This document shows, one piece after another, positions 31,499-41,794 of a DNA stretch of 64,000 nt. This DNA comes from Blautia sp. SC05B48. GTDB taxonomy: Bacteria; Bacillota; Clostridia; Lachnospirales; Lachnospiraceae. Both the position numbers and the translations under genes were made by a program. A model generated the notes under the pieces. The model worked only from the letters and a program-made list of their open reading frames with translations. It was not told the origin of the DNA and did no database searches. Location: positions 1,673,001-1,737,000 of the forward strand of contig NZ_CP040518.1 in NCBI RefSeq assembly GCF_005848555.1, read 5' to 3'. Each line of letters begins with the position of its first letter. Position 1 is the stretch's first letter.

Positions 31499-33034
31499 AT
31501 GAATATAGCAGCTTACTGCCGTGTCTCCACTGATAAAGCCGACCAGCTCAACAGTCTGGAAGCTCAAAAGCAATTTTTCTCTGAGTACACCCAGCGTACT
31601 GGTGACAACTTAGTTAGATTATATGCAGATGAGGGTATTTCAGGCACGAAAATAAAAAATCGAAAAGAATTTTTACGCATGATGGCTGATGCTGAACATG
31701 GACTATTTGATATGGTAGTAGTAAAGGACATCTCTCGCTTTGCCAGAAATACTGTAGACCTTCTGCAGAATGTCCGCAAACTGAAAGCATTAGGAATCGA
31801 GACACAGTTTTTGACGGCCAACATGACCAGCATGGGAAACAGTGAATTTGTTCTGACAATCTTCGGTGCATTGGCGCAGGAAGAAAGTGCCAATACTTCA
31901 AAGCGTGTGAAATTCGGCAAGAAAATGAATGCTGAAAAAGGACGAGTTCCGAATATTGTGTACGGATATGATAAAACCATTGGAGATTACTTTAATTTGG
32001 CAATCAACGAGGAAGAAGCAGCTGTTATCAGGCAGATTTATAAATGGTATATCGAAGAAGGATATGGTGCCGCCAAGATTGCAAACATGCTGAATGCGAA
32101 AGGTATCCGAACAAAGCGTAATTGTCAGTGGAGCCAGAATGCGACGTGCCGGATTTTAACGAATGAACTTTATACCGGAAAAATTATCAACGGCAAGCAG
32201 GAAGTAGCTGACTTCCTGACTGGACAGAGAACGGAAAAAGACGAGACGGAGTGGATGGTAACAGAACGTCCGGAACTGCGGATTATTGAGCCGGAAATGT
32301 ATGAAAAGGCACAGGAGATTTTGGAGTGCAGAAGCAAGACTTTTAAATTAACAAAGGAACGGCAGAGCAATAAGTATTTGTTTTCTACTCTGATTAAATG
32401 TAAGGAATGTGGCTGGTCATTTCGACGAACTGTTCGTACTTATAAGAATACTTATATTCGCTGGGTATGTTCCGGTCATAATGGACGTGGGGCGGATAGC
32501 TGCCCGAATGCTCAGACAGTGGACGAGGAAGAGTTGATTGAAGTTCTGTCCGAATACTTTTCCGAGCTGCTGAAAGCAAAGAAAAATGTAATTCGTCACG
32601 TAACAGGCGAATTCCAGAGGGTTTACAAAGCCAAGGATGAGAACCTGAATTACGAAAAGGAATTGAACGCACAGCTTCACAAGCTTAAAAAAATGCGTCA
32701 GAAATACATGGATATGTACACCGATGACCTCATTACACGTGAGGAACTGAATGAAAAAATCGGCGGCACAAAACAGGAAATCGAGCGTCTGGAGAATGAG
32801 TTGAAAATGGTTGCTTATCACCTGACAAAAGGTGAACAACTGGAAACAATCTTGAATCGCACGTTTAAAGAGATTGAAGATATTTCCGATGTTCACCAGA
32901 TGACCAATGCACAGCTTAAACGGATTATCCAGAAAATTGAAGTAGACAAGGATGGTAACGTAGATATTTACTTACGAATCTTCGGTGATTTAGGCTTAGA
33001 TGAAACCGTTCTAATTAGTGACAACCAAACATAA
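31499..33034 (+). CDS. Large serine recombinase of element E1
   Basis: A 511-residue site-specific recombinase. The resolvase domain has the nucleophile Ser10 in AAYCRVSTDKADQL, then ADEGISGTKIKNRKEF and VVKDISRFARNTVDLL. The recombinase domain has YGYDKTIGDYF, GYGAAKIANMLNAKGI and the zinc ribbon CKECGWSFRR with a later HNGRGADSC, followed by a coiled coil. ATG 31499 follows AGAAAGG. Its stop codon TAA (33032-33034) lies in the right attachment core, and its last codons encode the right terminal arm. It is the obvious candidate to insert and excise E1 at spoIIID, as SpoIVCA does for skin in B. subtilis. Confidence 0.92.
   Translation: MNIAAYCRVSTDKADQLNSLEAQKQFFSEYTQRTGDNLVRLYADEGISGTKIKNRKEFLRMMADAEHGLFDMVVVKDISRFARNTVDLLQNVRKLKALGIETQFLTANMTSMGNSEFVLTIFGALAQEESANTSKRVKFGKKMNAEKGRVPNIVYGYDKTIGDYFNLAINEEEAAVIRQIYKWYIEEGYGAAKIANMLNAKGIRTKRNCQWSQNATCRILTNELYTGKIINGKQEVADFLTGQRTEKDETEWMVTERPELRIIEPEMYEKAQEILECRSKTFKLTKERQSNKYLFSTLIKCKECGWSFRRTVRTYKNTYIRWVCSGHNGRGADSCPNAQTVDEEELIEVLSEYFSELLKAKKNVIRHVTGEFQRVYKAKDENLNYEKELNAQLHKLKKMRQKYMDMYTDDLITREELNEKIGGTKQEIERLENELKMVAYHLTKGEQLETILNRTFKEIEDISDVHQMTNAQLKRIIQKIEVDKDGNVDIYLRIFGDLGLDETVLISDNQT
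33004..33033 (+). repeat. Right terminal inverted repeat and attachment core (ACATA) of E1
   Basis: The arm 33004-33027 begins AACCGTTCTA, identical to the complement of the left arm; 18 of 24 positions agree. ACATA 33029-33033 is the second copy of the core and includes the recombinase stop codon. Confidence 0.8.
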
Positions 33035-33176
33035 GGATTGCGCAGAACGTCTGAAAGTGATCAATCCGGCTCTGGCCATAGAAGTTCGCAAGGTACTGGA
33101 TGTAAACAAGCAGGAGCGACATATCCGGGGAGGTATCGCTACCCGGGAAAAATATCTCCATGCTCATATCCGATGA
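33030..33176 (+). pseudogene. spoIIID: spoIIID, C-terminal part, displaced by element E1
   Basis: From CAT (33030-33032) the frame reads HKDCAERLKVINPALAIEV, then RKVLDVNKQERHIRGGIATR and ends EKYLHAHIR at TGA 33174-33176. This is the C-terminal half of SpoIIID, including the RH-x-RGG basic helix that contacts DNA. It has no start codon or promoter of its own here. Joined through the ACATA repeat to the half at 17488, it gives SKSTVHKDCAERL without frameshift, 85 codons in total, the normal size of SpoIIID. Confidence 0.9.
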
Positions 33177-33328
33177 ACAGGCGGTCCGGATTAAATGCTG
33201 ATCATAAAATATGAATGTCTGTGTTATTATCCGGCTTGCTTTGGTTGACATACCTGATAAGATGTGCGAAGATTTATCATACGATAGAAATAGCAAAATA
33301 CAGCACATAGGAAAGAGAGGATTTTATC

Positions 33329-33733
33329 ATGCTGAAACAGTTATCCATCTATGCAGAAAATAAAAAGGGTGTTATGCAGAACATTACCGGTATCCTGAAG
33401 GATGAGGATATCAACATTCTGGGCTCTGTAACCAATGACAGCGCAGAGTACGGAATCGTACGAATGGTAGTTTCGGAGCCGGATAAGGCAATGGAGGCTC
33501 TGATCGCTGCCGGATATCTCTGCCACGTGATCGAGGTGATCGGAGTGGAGGTTGAGGATAAGACTGGAAATCTGAATGATCTGCTTCTTACACTGAAGGA
33601 CAGTAATGTGAGCGTGGATTATCTGTACCTCTCCTTTAACCGTGATTCCGGCAAGCCGATCATGGTATTCCATACCGAGGATATCATGGAAGTGAGATCC
33701 TGCCTGAAATCCAGAGGCTATACCGTTTTATAA
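33329..33733 (+). CDS. ACT-domain protein (two tandem ACT domains)
   Basis: A 134-residue protein of two ACT repeats. The first is LKQLSIYAENKKGVMQNITG with INILGSVTNDSAEYGIVRMV, the second is VIGVEVEDKTGNLNDLL with VSVDYLYLSFN. Free-standing ACT proteins bind amino acids as small regulators and in clostridia often accompany phenylacetate-CoA ligase-like genes, but none is adjacent here. GAAAGAGAGG precedes the ATG. TTGACA at 33245-33250 could be part of its promoter, though the -10 is unclear. It lies just beyond spoIIID. Confidence 0.88.
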   Translation: MLKQLSIYAENKKGVMQNITGILKDEDINILGSVTNDSAEYGIVRMVVSEPDKAMEALIAAGYLCHVIEVIGVEVEDKTGNLNDLLLTLKDSNVSVDYLYLSFNRDSGKPIMVFHTEDIMEVRSCLKSRGYTVL

Positions 33734-33858
33734 AAACAGGATTTTACCGTGTGGTAGAGGCTTTTATCCGTTTGATAAATATTAAAATATTCTATATTAT
33801 AAACATGAAATATCAATTTTACAAATGTATATGGCCATGCTATCATATATCCATAATA

Positions 33859-34060
33859 GTTCTTAACCTGTAAACAGCCACCTCAGGATATGTGAATATC
33901 CGTATCATACAGGCCGGGAACTAAAAAACTCATCACATAAAGTTAATAATTACACCCATGAAGAAATCTGTGGATCAGCGTACACAGATTCCTTCAGAAA
34001 GAAGCTGTTACATCGGCGGAGTTTCTGTGTCTCCAAGGATGTGGCAGCTTTTTTCTTTTA
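33859..34060 (+). ncRNA. Structured leader or small RNA candidate ending in a strong terminator
   Basis: Nested helices are visible: GTTC (33859) with GAAC (33918), CCTGT (33867) with ACAGG (33909), and an inner hairpin GGATAT-GTGA-ATATCC (33887-33902). A second hairpin pairs AATCTGTG (33965-33972) with CACAGATT (33983-33990). The run ends in a 13-bp terminator at 34002-34050. This amount of structure without a reading frame suggests a riboswitch-like leader for the YfhO gene or an independent small RNA. I do not recognise the class. Confidence 0.45.
34002..34060 (+). terminator. Intrinsic terminator upstream of the YfhO gene
   Basis: AAGCTGTTACATC (34002-34014) pairs with GATGTGGCAGCTT (34038-34050), with an inner GGAG/CTCC extension, followed by TTTTCTTTT. 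It lies about 200 bases before the YfhO start, so it ends an upstream RNA or acts as an attenuator. Confidence 0.82.
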
Positions 34061-34257
34061 CTCTGAAAAAATTCGCAGTAATTTCACAAAAACATGATAC
34101 AGTAGGAAACATGTTATGATATGTTTTGTAAAAATGCTCAGGTTTATGAGCATGTGATAAAGTAAGACGCAGATGTTCGATTTACAGAATACAGAGGATC
34201 AGAAAAAACAACGAAAAAGAAATGCCTGAAGCTACTGCAGACAGACGAGGAAATGAA

Positions 34258-36798
34258 ATGAGACCAATAAGAATACAGAAAGCGGAAAAAAATAAAAAAA
34301 GGGGAAACAGAGGGGGAATCTATCTCCTGGCATTTCTGTTTCCGGTGCTGATCTTTACGCTGGGTTTTGCACTGAAGGGTGTTTATCCTTTTGGAGAAAA
34401 TTCGGCGCTGGTGGTAGATGGAGTCCATCAGTATACAGCCTTTTACAGGGAACTTTCAGAGCAGCTTGGAAAGGGAGCGGGCTGGACCTGGTCCGCACAT
34501 GCCATGGGATATAATTTTTATGGATTGTTTTGCTATTATCTCTGCAGTCCGTTCAGCTTCCTGGTACTGCTGTTTATGAAATTCATGTATGTAAACGAGG
34601 CTGTCACTGCGGTGATCCTGATCAAGGCAGGGCTTTGCAGCGTATCCATGGCATGGTATTCCGGGAAAAAATATCCGGGTAAAGACTGCATGGCAGTTTC
34701 TGTGGGGTGTATGTATGCACTGTCCAATTTTCTGATGGGATATTACAGCAATGTGATGTGGCTGGACTGTATCATGCTTCTTCCGGTGCTTGCATATCTT
34801 ATTGAACAGCTGGTGCATACCGGAAAATGGAGAGGGTATTGTCTGGTGCTGGGGTATGGTATCCTGACAAGCTATTACATGGGATTTATGCTGTGCACCT
34901 TTGCGGCGCTGTATTATGTGGTACAAATGATTATTCTGGAAAAGGAGAAACGCCCGGAGAAGATCCCACATTCTCTGCTGAAATTTGCCGGAGCCTCCAT
35001 TGGCGGAGCCGGCCTTGCAGGAATCACGCTGATCCCGGGAATCGTTGCAGTATCCCGGACACCGGCTGCGGCAGAAGCGGGAACCGGCCTTCAGGGTGTC
35101 TACGGAGATATCTGGAAACAGCTTGGCGCATTGATGGAAGATTCCATGTCTTTTGTAAAATCCGGGGAGCAGGGAGATGTAAACCTTTACTGCGGATGTG
35201 CGGTGCTTCTTTTTGCAGGAATCTATTTCCTGAACAAAGAGATCCGCAGGACAGAAAAGATCATGTTAGGGGCAATGGCTCTTCTGTATTTTGCAGGCTT
35301 TCATATCACAGCGCTGAATCTGTTGTTTCACGGAATGCACAAACCGGTGGGGATTCCCAATCGTTTTGCGTTTATTCTCATCTTTCTGCTTTTGAAAATA
35401 AGCTGTGATGCCTGGGGAAAACTGGAGAAGGAAAGCGGGAAGAGGATTTTGGCAGGATTTATCCTGGCAGAGATATTTTGTACTGTTGTAGGGCTGAAAA
35501 GCGGAAAAGGGCTGGGAACCCTTCTTACAGACGGAGTGATCGCGGCATTTTTTCTTCCGGTGTGGACGGGCAGTTTTCTTTGTGGAAAACTTCCGTCACA
35601 TCCGTTGGGACGTGTGGAAATCAGGAAGATCGTATCTCTGGTCCTGGCCGTAATGATACTTGCGGAAACCGGAATCCATGGTGTTTTCAGTATCACAGAC
35701 AACGGAACTGCCAACCGTGATGTTTATGCGGAAAGTGACAGGGAAGTGACCAGTCTTATGAAAAAGACAGGGGCGGATCAGGTAAACTACCGGTCGGCCA
35801 TTGTAAATCCCCTTGTTCGAAATGAGGAAATGCTGTACCAGCTGAACGGAATCTCCATGTATTCTTCCACGAATACAGAAGAAATGTGGGATTTTGTCCG
35901 AAACATGGGATTTGAAAATCTGGAAAATCGTTATCAGTATGCGGGAGCTACCGAGGTGATGGACATGCTGCTGGGAATCCGGTATCTTCTTTGTAGAAAT
36001 ACAAGAACGCTGCATACGGCATATGAAAAGATCGGCGAAAGTGCATCCTTTGATCTGTATGAGAATCCCCGGGCATTGAAAGGGGCATATATGATAAACA
36101 ATTCTGTAGCGGATTATGCCATGGAAGGAACGGATCCGCTGGAAGTGCAAAACCGGCTTCTCAGCGGGATCGTGGGAAAAAGACTGTACAAAATGCAGAC
36201 GATAAATTCAGATTCCCTGCTGGCCGGAAGAGCGGTTTTTACAGTGCGGTTGAAAAAAGGAGAGCATGGATATCTCTATATTCCGGGGACGGAGCCGGAG
36301 AATGTGACCATTAACGGGCAGAGCCAGACATCGGATTACTGGAACAATAATTTTCTGGATCTTGGAACCTGTCAGTCGGATACCACAGTGCGGGTAACGG
36401 CAGACTGTGGCATGGAAGAGGCAGTTCTGGGAACCTATCAGGAATCGGATCTGGATGAGATCTACCGGAAGCTTTCGTCCCAGCAGACAGATCTTTCCGA
36501 CGGGAAAGGCAGTATATCTGTGAAACAGGATGGGATATTGCTGATACGAAGCTTTTATGATCCGGATATGCAGATATTTGTGGATGGAAAAAAAGTACAG
36601 GCAGTAAGTATTCAGGGACTTACAGGCATAAAGCTTTCCAAAGGCAGTCATGAGATCGTTATGAGATATAGCACCCCGGGATTAAAACAGGGAGCAGTTC
36701 TTTCTATATTAATGGTTATGATCCTGGGAATTTCCCAGATTGTAGTGGAAAGGCGGAAAAAGACGTGCTATACTTCCAGGAAGGAGCGGAGGCCATAA
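34258..36798 (+). CDS. YfhO family membrane protein
   Basis: An 846-residue polytopic membrane protein with about 12-13 hydrophobic segments in the first 480 residues, a large extracellular domain, and a final membrane helix before a basic tail. The N-terminal loop VVDGVHQYTAFYRELSEQL, with the acidic DG-x-x-QY motif after the first helix, is the YfhO signature, and GPNRF-like GIPNRFAFIL follows later. In Gram-positive bacteria YfhO is a GT-C-like enzyme that glycosylates lipoteichoic acid. I choose ATG 34258 (GACGAGG seven bases upstream) over the in-frame ATG 34222. Confidence 0.85.
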   Translation: MRPIRIQKAEKNKKRGNRGGIYLLAFLFPVLIFTLGFALKGVYPFGENSALVVDGVHQYTAFYRELSEQLGKGAGWTWSAHAMGYNFYGLFCYYLCSPFSFLVLLFMKFMYVNEAVTAVILIKAGLCSVSMAWYSGKKYPGKDCMAVSVGCMYALSNFLMGYYSNVMWLDCIMLLPVLAYLIEQLVHTGKWRGYCLVLGYGILTSYYMGFMLCTFAALYYVVQMIILEKEKRPEKIPHSLLKFAGASIGGAGLAGITLIPGIVAVSRTPAAAEAGTGLQGVYGDIWKQLGALMEDSMSFVKSGEQGDVNLYCGCAVLLFAGIYFLNKEIRRTEKIMLGAMALLYFAGFHITALNLLFHGMHKPVGIPNRFAFILIFLLLKISCDAWGKLEKESGKRILAGFILAEIFCTVVGLKSGKGLGTLLTDGVIAAFFLPVWTGSFLCGKLPSHPLGRVEIRKIVSLVLAVMILAETGIHGVFSITDNGTANRDVYAESDREVTSLMKKTGADQVNYRSAIVNPLVRNEEMLYQLNGISMYSSTNTEEMWDFVRNMGFENLENRYQYAGATEVMDMLLGIRYLLCRNTRTLHTAYEKIGESASFDLYENPRALKGAYMINNSVADYAMEGTDPLEVQNRLLSGIVGKRLYKMQTINSDSLLAGRAVFTVRLKKGEHGYLYIPGTEPENVTINGQSQTSDYWNNNFLDLGTCQSDTTVRVTADCGMEEAVLGTYQESDLDEIYRKLSSQQTDLSDGKGSISVKQDGILLIRSFYDPDMQIFVDGKKVQAVSIQGLTGIKLSKGSHEIVMRYSTPGLKQGAVLSILMVMILGISQIVVERRKKTCYTSRKERRP

Positions 36799-36881
36799 CC
36801 GGATAAAAAGGCCGTTTCCGGCTTGCGGGAGCCGGCGGCTTTGAACCTGCAGGAGATGCTGCAGTACAGAAAGGAAAAGCC

Positions 36882-37481
36882 ATGGAAAAACTGTGGAAAA
36901 AACTGGAAGCGCAGATGATACAGTCTTACGAAAGTATGGTGCGGGATGATGGAGATGTGACGGCGTGGAATCAGGCGTTTGATACTTTGATGAAAATCGT
37001 TGAGAGCGGACGCAGGGAAAAGCACAATTTTGCACCGGAGCTTTTTTGCCTCAGCGGCATGGAAGGGTTTTCTTTTGATCTGAAAATATGGATCAATGAT
37101 TATCTGGAAACACTGGAACAGGAAGAGGACCAGGCTCAGATGGAAAAAGTCTGCAGAAAGCTTCTGGATCTTTTTGCGTGGAAAGAGGAAGCTCCGGCGG
37201 ATCTGAGATTTCGTCTGGCGTCATCGATGCTGTCCCTGGACAAAAAAGAAGAGGCCGGTGATTTCTGCCGGGAATGGTACCTGCAGGATGAAGATGATCC
37301 TACAGCTGCAACGGCGCTGATCTATACCTGGATCGCAGGAGGAAGGCTGAAGGAAGCCCAGAAGATCGTGGACCGCTGGATGGAAAAAGAAGAAGGATAT
37401 ACGGAAGAGAATGCGGAGATTTTCGGAGCGGCGTCTCTTTTAAGGACAGTTTCCGGGAATATATCCGTGGAGAGAAACTGA
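36882..37481 (+). CDS. Helical TPR-like protein of unknown function
   Basis: A 199-residue acidic, all-helical cytoplasmic protein. It is rich in Glu and Trp and has repeat-like helix pairs (WLKKLEAQMIQSYESMV-like, RLASSMLSLDKKEEAGDFC, TALIYTWIAGGRLKEAQKIV) that look like tetratricopeptide units. No catalytic motif. AAAGGAAAAGCC precedes the ATG. It lies 83 bases after YfhO and 81 before a flavodoxin-like gene, so it may share their transcript. I do not recognise the family. Confidence 0.7.
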   Translation: MEKLWKKLEAQMIQSYESMVRDDGDVTAWNQAFDTLMKIVESGRREKHNFAPELFCLSGMEGFSFDLKIWINDYLETLEQEEDQAQMEKVCRKLLDLFAWKEEAPADLRFRLASSMLSLDKKEEAGDFCREWYLQDEDDPTAATALIYTWIAGGRLKEAQKIVDRWMEKEEGYTEENAEIFGAASLLRTVSGNISVERN

Positions 37482-37562
37482 AAGTTACAGAGGATCGTTG
37501 TAAAGAGATCGTGATCAGGCAGGATAGAGATGACGGAGCTGTAAAAATGGGGGATGGGATTT

Positions 37563-38252
37563 ATGAAGATCACAATGGTGCATGGGCAGAACCATAAAGG
37601 TTCTACTTATCATATAGGAAAAATGCTGGCAGACAAGCTGGGTGGAGAAGTGACAGAGTTTTTTCTGCCAAAAGATTTCGGGCATTTCTGCATTGGATGT
37701 AACCAGTGTATTGTGAAGGATGAGAAGCTTTGCCCATATTATAAAGAACTGAAACCGCTGACAGATGCCATTGACAGCGCAGATGTGATCATTCTTACAA
37801 GTCCGGTATATGTTTATCACTGTACCGGTTCCATGAAAGCATGGCTGGATCACTATGGCTACCGATGGATGCTGCACAGGCCAAACCCGGATATGTTTTC
37901 CAAACAGGGAGTCTGTATTTCTACCGCAGCAGGTGCCGGAACGAAATGGACCAACAAAGATATGGCAGACAGTATGTTTTTCTGGGGAATGGGAAAGATA
38001 TACAGGTACGGTACTGCCGTTCATGCCATAAATTATAAATCAATTTCTCCGGAAAAGATGGCGGAGATTGAGAAAGCGACCGATAAGCTGGCAGAAAAAA
38101 TCCGTAAGAACTATGGCCATGTAAAACCGGTGTTGAAGACCAAAACATATTTCGAGGTGATGCGTAAGCTTGTAAAAAGTGGATGGAATGAAGTGGATGT
38201 GGCTTACTGGAAGGAACACGGGTGGACAGAAAAGGCCAGACCCTGGAGGTAA
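37563..38252 (+). CDS. NADPH-dependent FMN reductase/flavodoxin-like protein
   Basis: A 229-residue flavoprotein of the NAD(P)H-dependent FMN reductase fold. The FMN phosphate loop is MVHGQNHKGSTYHIGKML (residues 5-22), and ILTSPVYVYHCTGSMKAWLD (about 80-99) is the second FMN-binding block. A cysteine pair CIGCNQC near residue 43 matches the iron-sulfur flavoprotein/NADPH reductase subset, where it may hold a metal or disulfide. A basic C-terminal extension (residues 190-229) is unusual. Start ATG 37563 is preferred over the ATG at 37554 for its spacing from GGGGGATGGG. Confidence 0.82.
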   Translation: MKITMVHGQNHKGSTYHIGKMLADKLGGEVTEFFLPKDFGHFCIGCNQCIVKDEKLCPYYKELKPLTDAIDSADVIILTSPVYVYHCTGSMKAWLDHYGYRWMLHRPNPDMFSKQGVCISTAAGAGTKWTNKDMADSMFFWGMGKIYRYGTAVHAINYKSISPEKMAEIEKATDKLAEKIRKNYGHVKPVLKTKTYFEVMRKLVKSGWNEVDVAYWKEHGWTEKARPWR

Positions 38253-38339
38253 AACCGTCATTTTCGCAGGGTTGTGACATCTATGGAGAAAACCGTGTAA
38301 AACCCCTGTAAAATCAGCAAAAATTCTTTATAAAACACC

Positions 38340-38369
38340 TTGACAAGCTCTGTATTTACGGTCTATAAT
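38340..38369 (+). promoter_or_regulatory. Promoter of the rpsL-rpsG-fusA operon
   Basis: TTGACA at 38340-38345, an 18-base spacer and TATAAT at 38364-38369, the consensus on both boxes. A 7-bp hairpin CCATGGG-AAAG-CCCATGG (38437-38454) lies in the leader. Confidence 0.88.
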
Positions 38370-38480
38370 GAGCAAGCGTGCGAATGAAACGTTATATTTT
38401 CGCATGCCGTAATTTGTAAATAGCAACCGCAAGGCCCCATGGGAAAGCCCATGGAGAAATAAATCGGGAGGTGAAATGGA

Positions 38481-38900
38481 ATGCCAACATTCAACCAGTT
38501 AGTAAGAAAGGGCCGTCAGACAGCTGTTAAGAAATCTACAGCACCGGCTCTGCAGAAAACATACAACTCTTTAAGAAAGAAAGCAGTTGATCAGGCTGCT
38601 CCACAGAAACGTGGTGTTTGTACTGCTGTTAAAACAGCTACTCCTAAAAAGCCTAACTCAGCTCTTAGAAAGATCGCCAGAGTTCGTCTTTCCAACGGTA
38701 TCGAGGTAACAAGTTATATTCCAGGAGAGGGTCACAACCTTCAGGAGCATAGCGTTGTTCTTATCCGTGGAGGAAGAGTTAAGGACTTACCTGGTACAAG
38801 ATACCACATCATCAGAGGTACTCTTGATACCGCAGGTGTCGCTAACAGAAAACAGGCTCGTTCCAAATACGGAGCTAAGAGACCTAAAGTTAAAAAATAA
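38481..38900 (+). CDS. rpsL: 30S ribosomal protein S12
   Basis: A 139-residue protein, uniform in every conserved block: [12 protein letters not shown] at the start, [20 protein letters not shown] and [20 protein letters not shown], then [16 protein letters not shown]. The lysines equivalent to E. coli Lys43 and Lys88 are both present, so no classical streptomycin-resistance substitution is seen. CGGGAGGTG precedes ATG 38481. S12 sits at the decoding centre. First gene of the str operon. Confidence 0.98.
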   Translation: MPTFNQLVRKGRQTAVKKSTAPALQKTYNSLRKKAVDQAAPQKRGVCTAVKTATPKKPNSALRKIARVRLSNGIEVTSYIPGEGHNLQEHSVVLIRGGRVKDLPGTRYHIIRGTLDTAGVANRKQARSKYGAKRPKVKK

Positions 38901-39600
<700 letters not shown>

Positions 39601-39618
39601 TTCGAGGAGGAAAATTCA

Positions 39619-41742
39619 TTGGCTGGAAAAGAAGGAAGAGAATATCCGTTAGAGAGAACCAGAAATATCGGTATCATGGCGCATATCGATGCTGGTAAAA
39701 CAACTCTTACAGAGCGTATTCTTTATTATACAGGTGTTAACTACAAGATCGGTGATACTCATGAAGGTACAGCAACAATGGACTGGATGGAGCAGGAGCA
39801 GGAGCGTGGTATCACAATCACATCCGCTGCTACAACATGTCACTGGACTCTTGAGGAGAACTGCAAACCAAAGCCAGGTGCTCTTGAGCATCGTATCAAC
39901 ATCATTGATACACCAGGACACGTAGACTTCACTGTTGAGGTTGAGCGTTCCCTTCGTGTACTTGATGGTGCTGTCGGCGTTTTCTGTGCTAAGGGTGGTG
40001 TTGAGCCGCAGTCAGAGAACGTATGGCGTCAGGCTGATACCTACAATGTACCTCGTATGGCATTCATCAACAAGATGGATATCCTTGGTGCAAACTTCTA
40101 CGGTGCAGTAGAGCAGATCAAGACTCGTCTTGGTAAAAATGCTATCTGCCTTCAGCTTCCAATCGGAAAAGAGGATGACTTCAAAGGAATCATCGACCTT
40201 TTCGAGATGAAAGCATACATCTACAATGATGACAAGGGCGACGATATCTCTATCGTTGATATCCCGGAGGATATGCAGGAAGATGCAGAACTTTATCATA
40301 CAGAGCTGGTCGAGAAGATCTGCGAGCTGGATGATGACCTCATGATGGAGTATCTTGAGGGAGATGAGCCTTCTGTAGACAGACTGAAAGCTGTCCTCAG
40401 AAAAGCTACATGTGAGTGTACAGCAGTACCGGTTTGCTGCGGTTCCGCTTACAGAAACAAAGGTGTTCAGAAACTTCTGGATGCAATCCTTGAGTACATG
40501 CCGGCTCCTACAGATATCCCGGCTATCAAGGGCGTTGACCTTGACGGCAACGAAGTTGAGAGACATTCATCTGATGATGAGCCGTTCTCCGCTCTTGCAT
40601 TCAAGATCATGACTGACCCATTCGTAGGAAAACTTGCTTATTTCCGTGTTTATTCAGGAACAATGAACTCCGGTTCTTATGTACTGAATGCCACAAAAGA
40701 TAAAAAAGAGCGTGTTGGACGTATCCTTCAGATGCACGCTAACAAACGTATGGAGCTGGACAAAGTTTACTCCGGAGATATCGCTGCAGCGATCGGATTC
40801 AAATTCACTACAACAGGTGATACAATCTGTGACGAGCAGCATCCGGTAATCCTTGAGTCCATGGAGTTCCCGGAGCCAGTTATCGAGCTCGCTATCGAGC
40901 CTAAGACAAAAGCTGGACAGGGCAAACTTGGTGAGGCACTTGCTAAGCTTGCTGAGGAGGACCCGACATTCCGTGCTCATACAGATCAGGAAACAGGACA
41001 GACCATTATCGCTGGTATGGGTGAGCTTCACCTGGATATCATCGTTGACCGTCTTCTTCGTGAGTTCAAGGTTGAGGCTAACGTAGGTGCACCTCAGGTT
41101 GCTTACAAAGAGACAATCACCAAACCTGTTGATGTAGACAGCAAGTATGCAAAACAGTCTGGTGGTCGTGGACAGTATGGTCACTGTAAAGTTAAATTCG
41201 AGCCTATGGATGCCAACGGAGAAGAGCTGTACAAGTTCGAGTCCACAGTTGTTGGTGGTGCTATTCCGAAGGAATACATCCCGGCAGTTGGCGAAGGTAT
41301 CGAGGAAGCTATGAAAGCTGGTATCCTCGGAGGATTCCCGGTAGTTGGTGTACATGCTAATGTATACGACGGTTCTTACCATGAAGTCGATTCTTCTGAG
41401 ATGGCATTCCACATTGCAGGTTCTCTTGCATTTAAGGATGCTATGCAGAAAGCAGCTCCGGTACTTCTTGAGCCAATCATGAAGGTCGAAGTTACTACAC
41501 CAGAGGATTACATGGGTGACGTTATCGGTGATATCAACTCCCGTCGTGGACGTATCGAGGGTATGGAAGATATCGGCGGCGGTAAGATGATCCGTGGATA
41601 TGTTCCGCTTTCCGAGATGTTCGGATATGCTACAGACCTTCGTTCCAGAACACAGGGACGTGGTAACTACTCTATGTTCTTCGAGAAATATGAGCAGGTT
41701 CCGAAGTCTGTACAGGAGAAGATCCTTTCTAAGAAGGACTGA
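39619..41742 (+). CDS. fusA: Elongation factor G
   Basis: A 707-residue translocase GTPase. G1 is [15 protein letters not shown] near residue 20, G3 [12 protein letters not shown] near 97, G4 [10 protein letters not shown] near 151. Domain IV carries the [13 protein letters not shown] block and domain [16 protein letters not shown]. The start is TTG 39619, eight bases after GAGGAGG; no ATG lies near. Intact and of normal length (about 690-710). Confidence 0.98.
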   Translation: MAGKEGREYPLERTRNIGIMAHIDAGKTTLTERILYYTGVNYKIGDTHEGTATMDWMEQEQERGITITSAATTCHWTLEENCKPKPGALEHRINIIDTPGHVDFTVEVERSLRVLDGAVGVFCAKGGVEPQSENVWRQADTYNVPRMAFINKMDILGANFYGAVEQIKTRLGKNAICLQLPIGKEDDFKGIIDLFEMKAYIYNDDKGDDISIVDIPEDMQEDAELYHTELVEKICELDDDLMMEYLEGDEPSVDRLKAVLRKATCECTAVPVCCGSAYRNKGVQKLLDAILEYMPAPTDIPAIKGVDLDGNEVERHSSDDEPFSALAFKIMTDPFVGKLAYFRVYSGTMNSGSYVLNATKDKKERVGRILQMHANKRMELDKVYSGDIAAAIGFKFTTTGDTICDEQHPVILESMEFPEPVIELAIEPKTKAGQGKLGEALAKLAEEDPTFRAHTDQETGQTIIAGMGELHLDIIVDRLLREFKVEANVGAPQVAYKETITKPVDVDSKYAKQSGGRGQYGHCKVKFEPMDANGEELYKFESTVVGGAIPKEYIPAVGEGIEEAMKAGILGGFPVVGVHANVYDGSYHEVDSSEMAFHIAGSLAFKDAMQKAAPVLLEPIMKVEVTTPEDYMGDVIGDINSRRGRIEGMEDIGGGKMIRGYVPLSEMFGYATDLRSRTQGRGNYSMFFEKYEQVPKSVQEKILSKKD

Positions 41743-41765
41743 TCTACTATAAAATAATAAAATGC

Positions 41766-41794
41766 TTGCAAATAACCTTGGTTTGCAATATAAT
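41766..41794 (+). promoter_or_regulatory. Own promoter of tuf
   Basis: TTGCAA at 41766-41771, a 17-base spacer and TATAAT at 41789-41794. The interval also forms a dyad TTGCAAA/TTTGCAA. It suggests tuf can be transcribed apart from fusA. Confidence 0.75.

Larger units (their letters stand above)
17598..33033. mobile_element. Integrative element E1, 15.4 kb, inserted in spoIIID
   Basis: The element is bounded by direct repeats ACATA at 17598-17602 and 33029-33033. Just inside are imperfect 24-bp inverted repeats, 17603-17626 and 33004-33027, which share a perfect 10-mer AACCGTTCTA and match at 18 of 24 positions. A large serine recombinase lies at the right end, TnpV at the left. Between them are an antibiotic-type BlaI/BlaR1 regulator pair, an excisionase-like HTH, a relaxase, a CHC2 primase, VapE, an origin-like repeat cluster, an IS110 copy and a possible defence cassette. 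No type IV secretion genes are present, so it would be mobilisable rather than self-conjugative. The Tn4451 family is the closest type I know. Confidence 0.88.
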
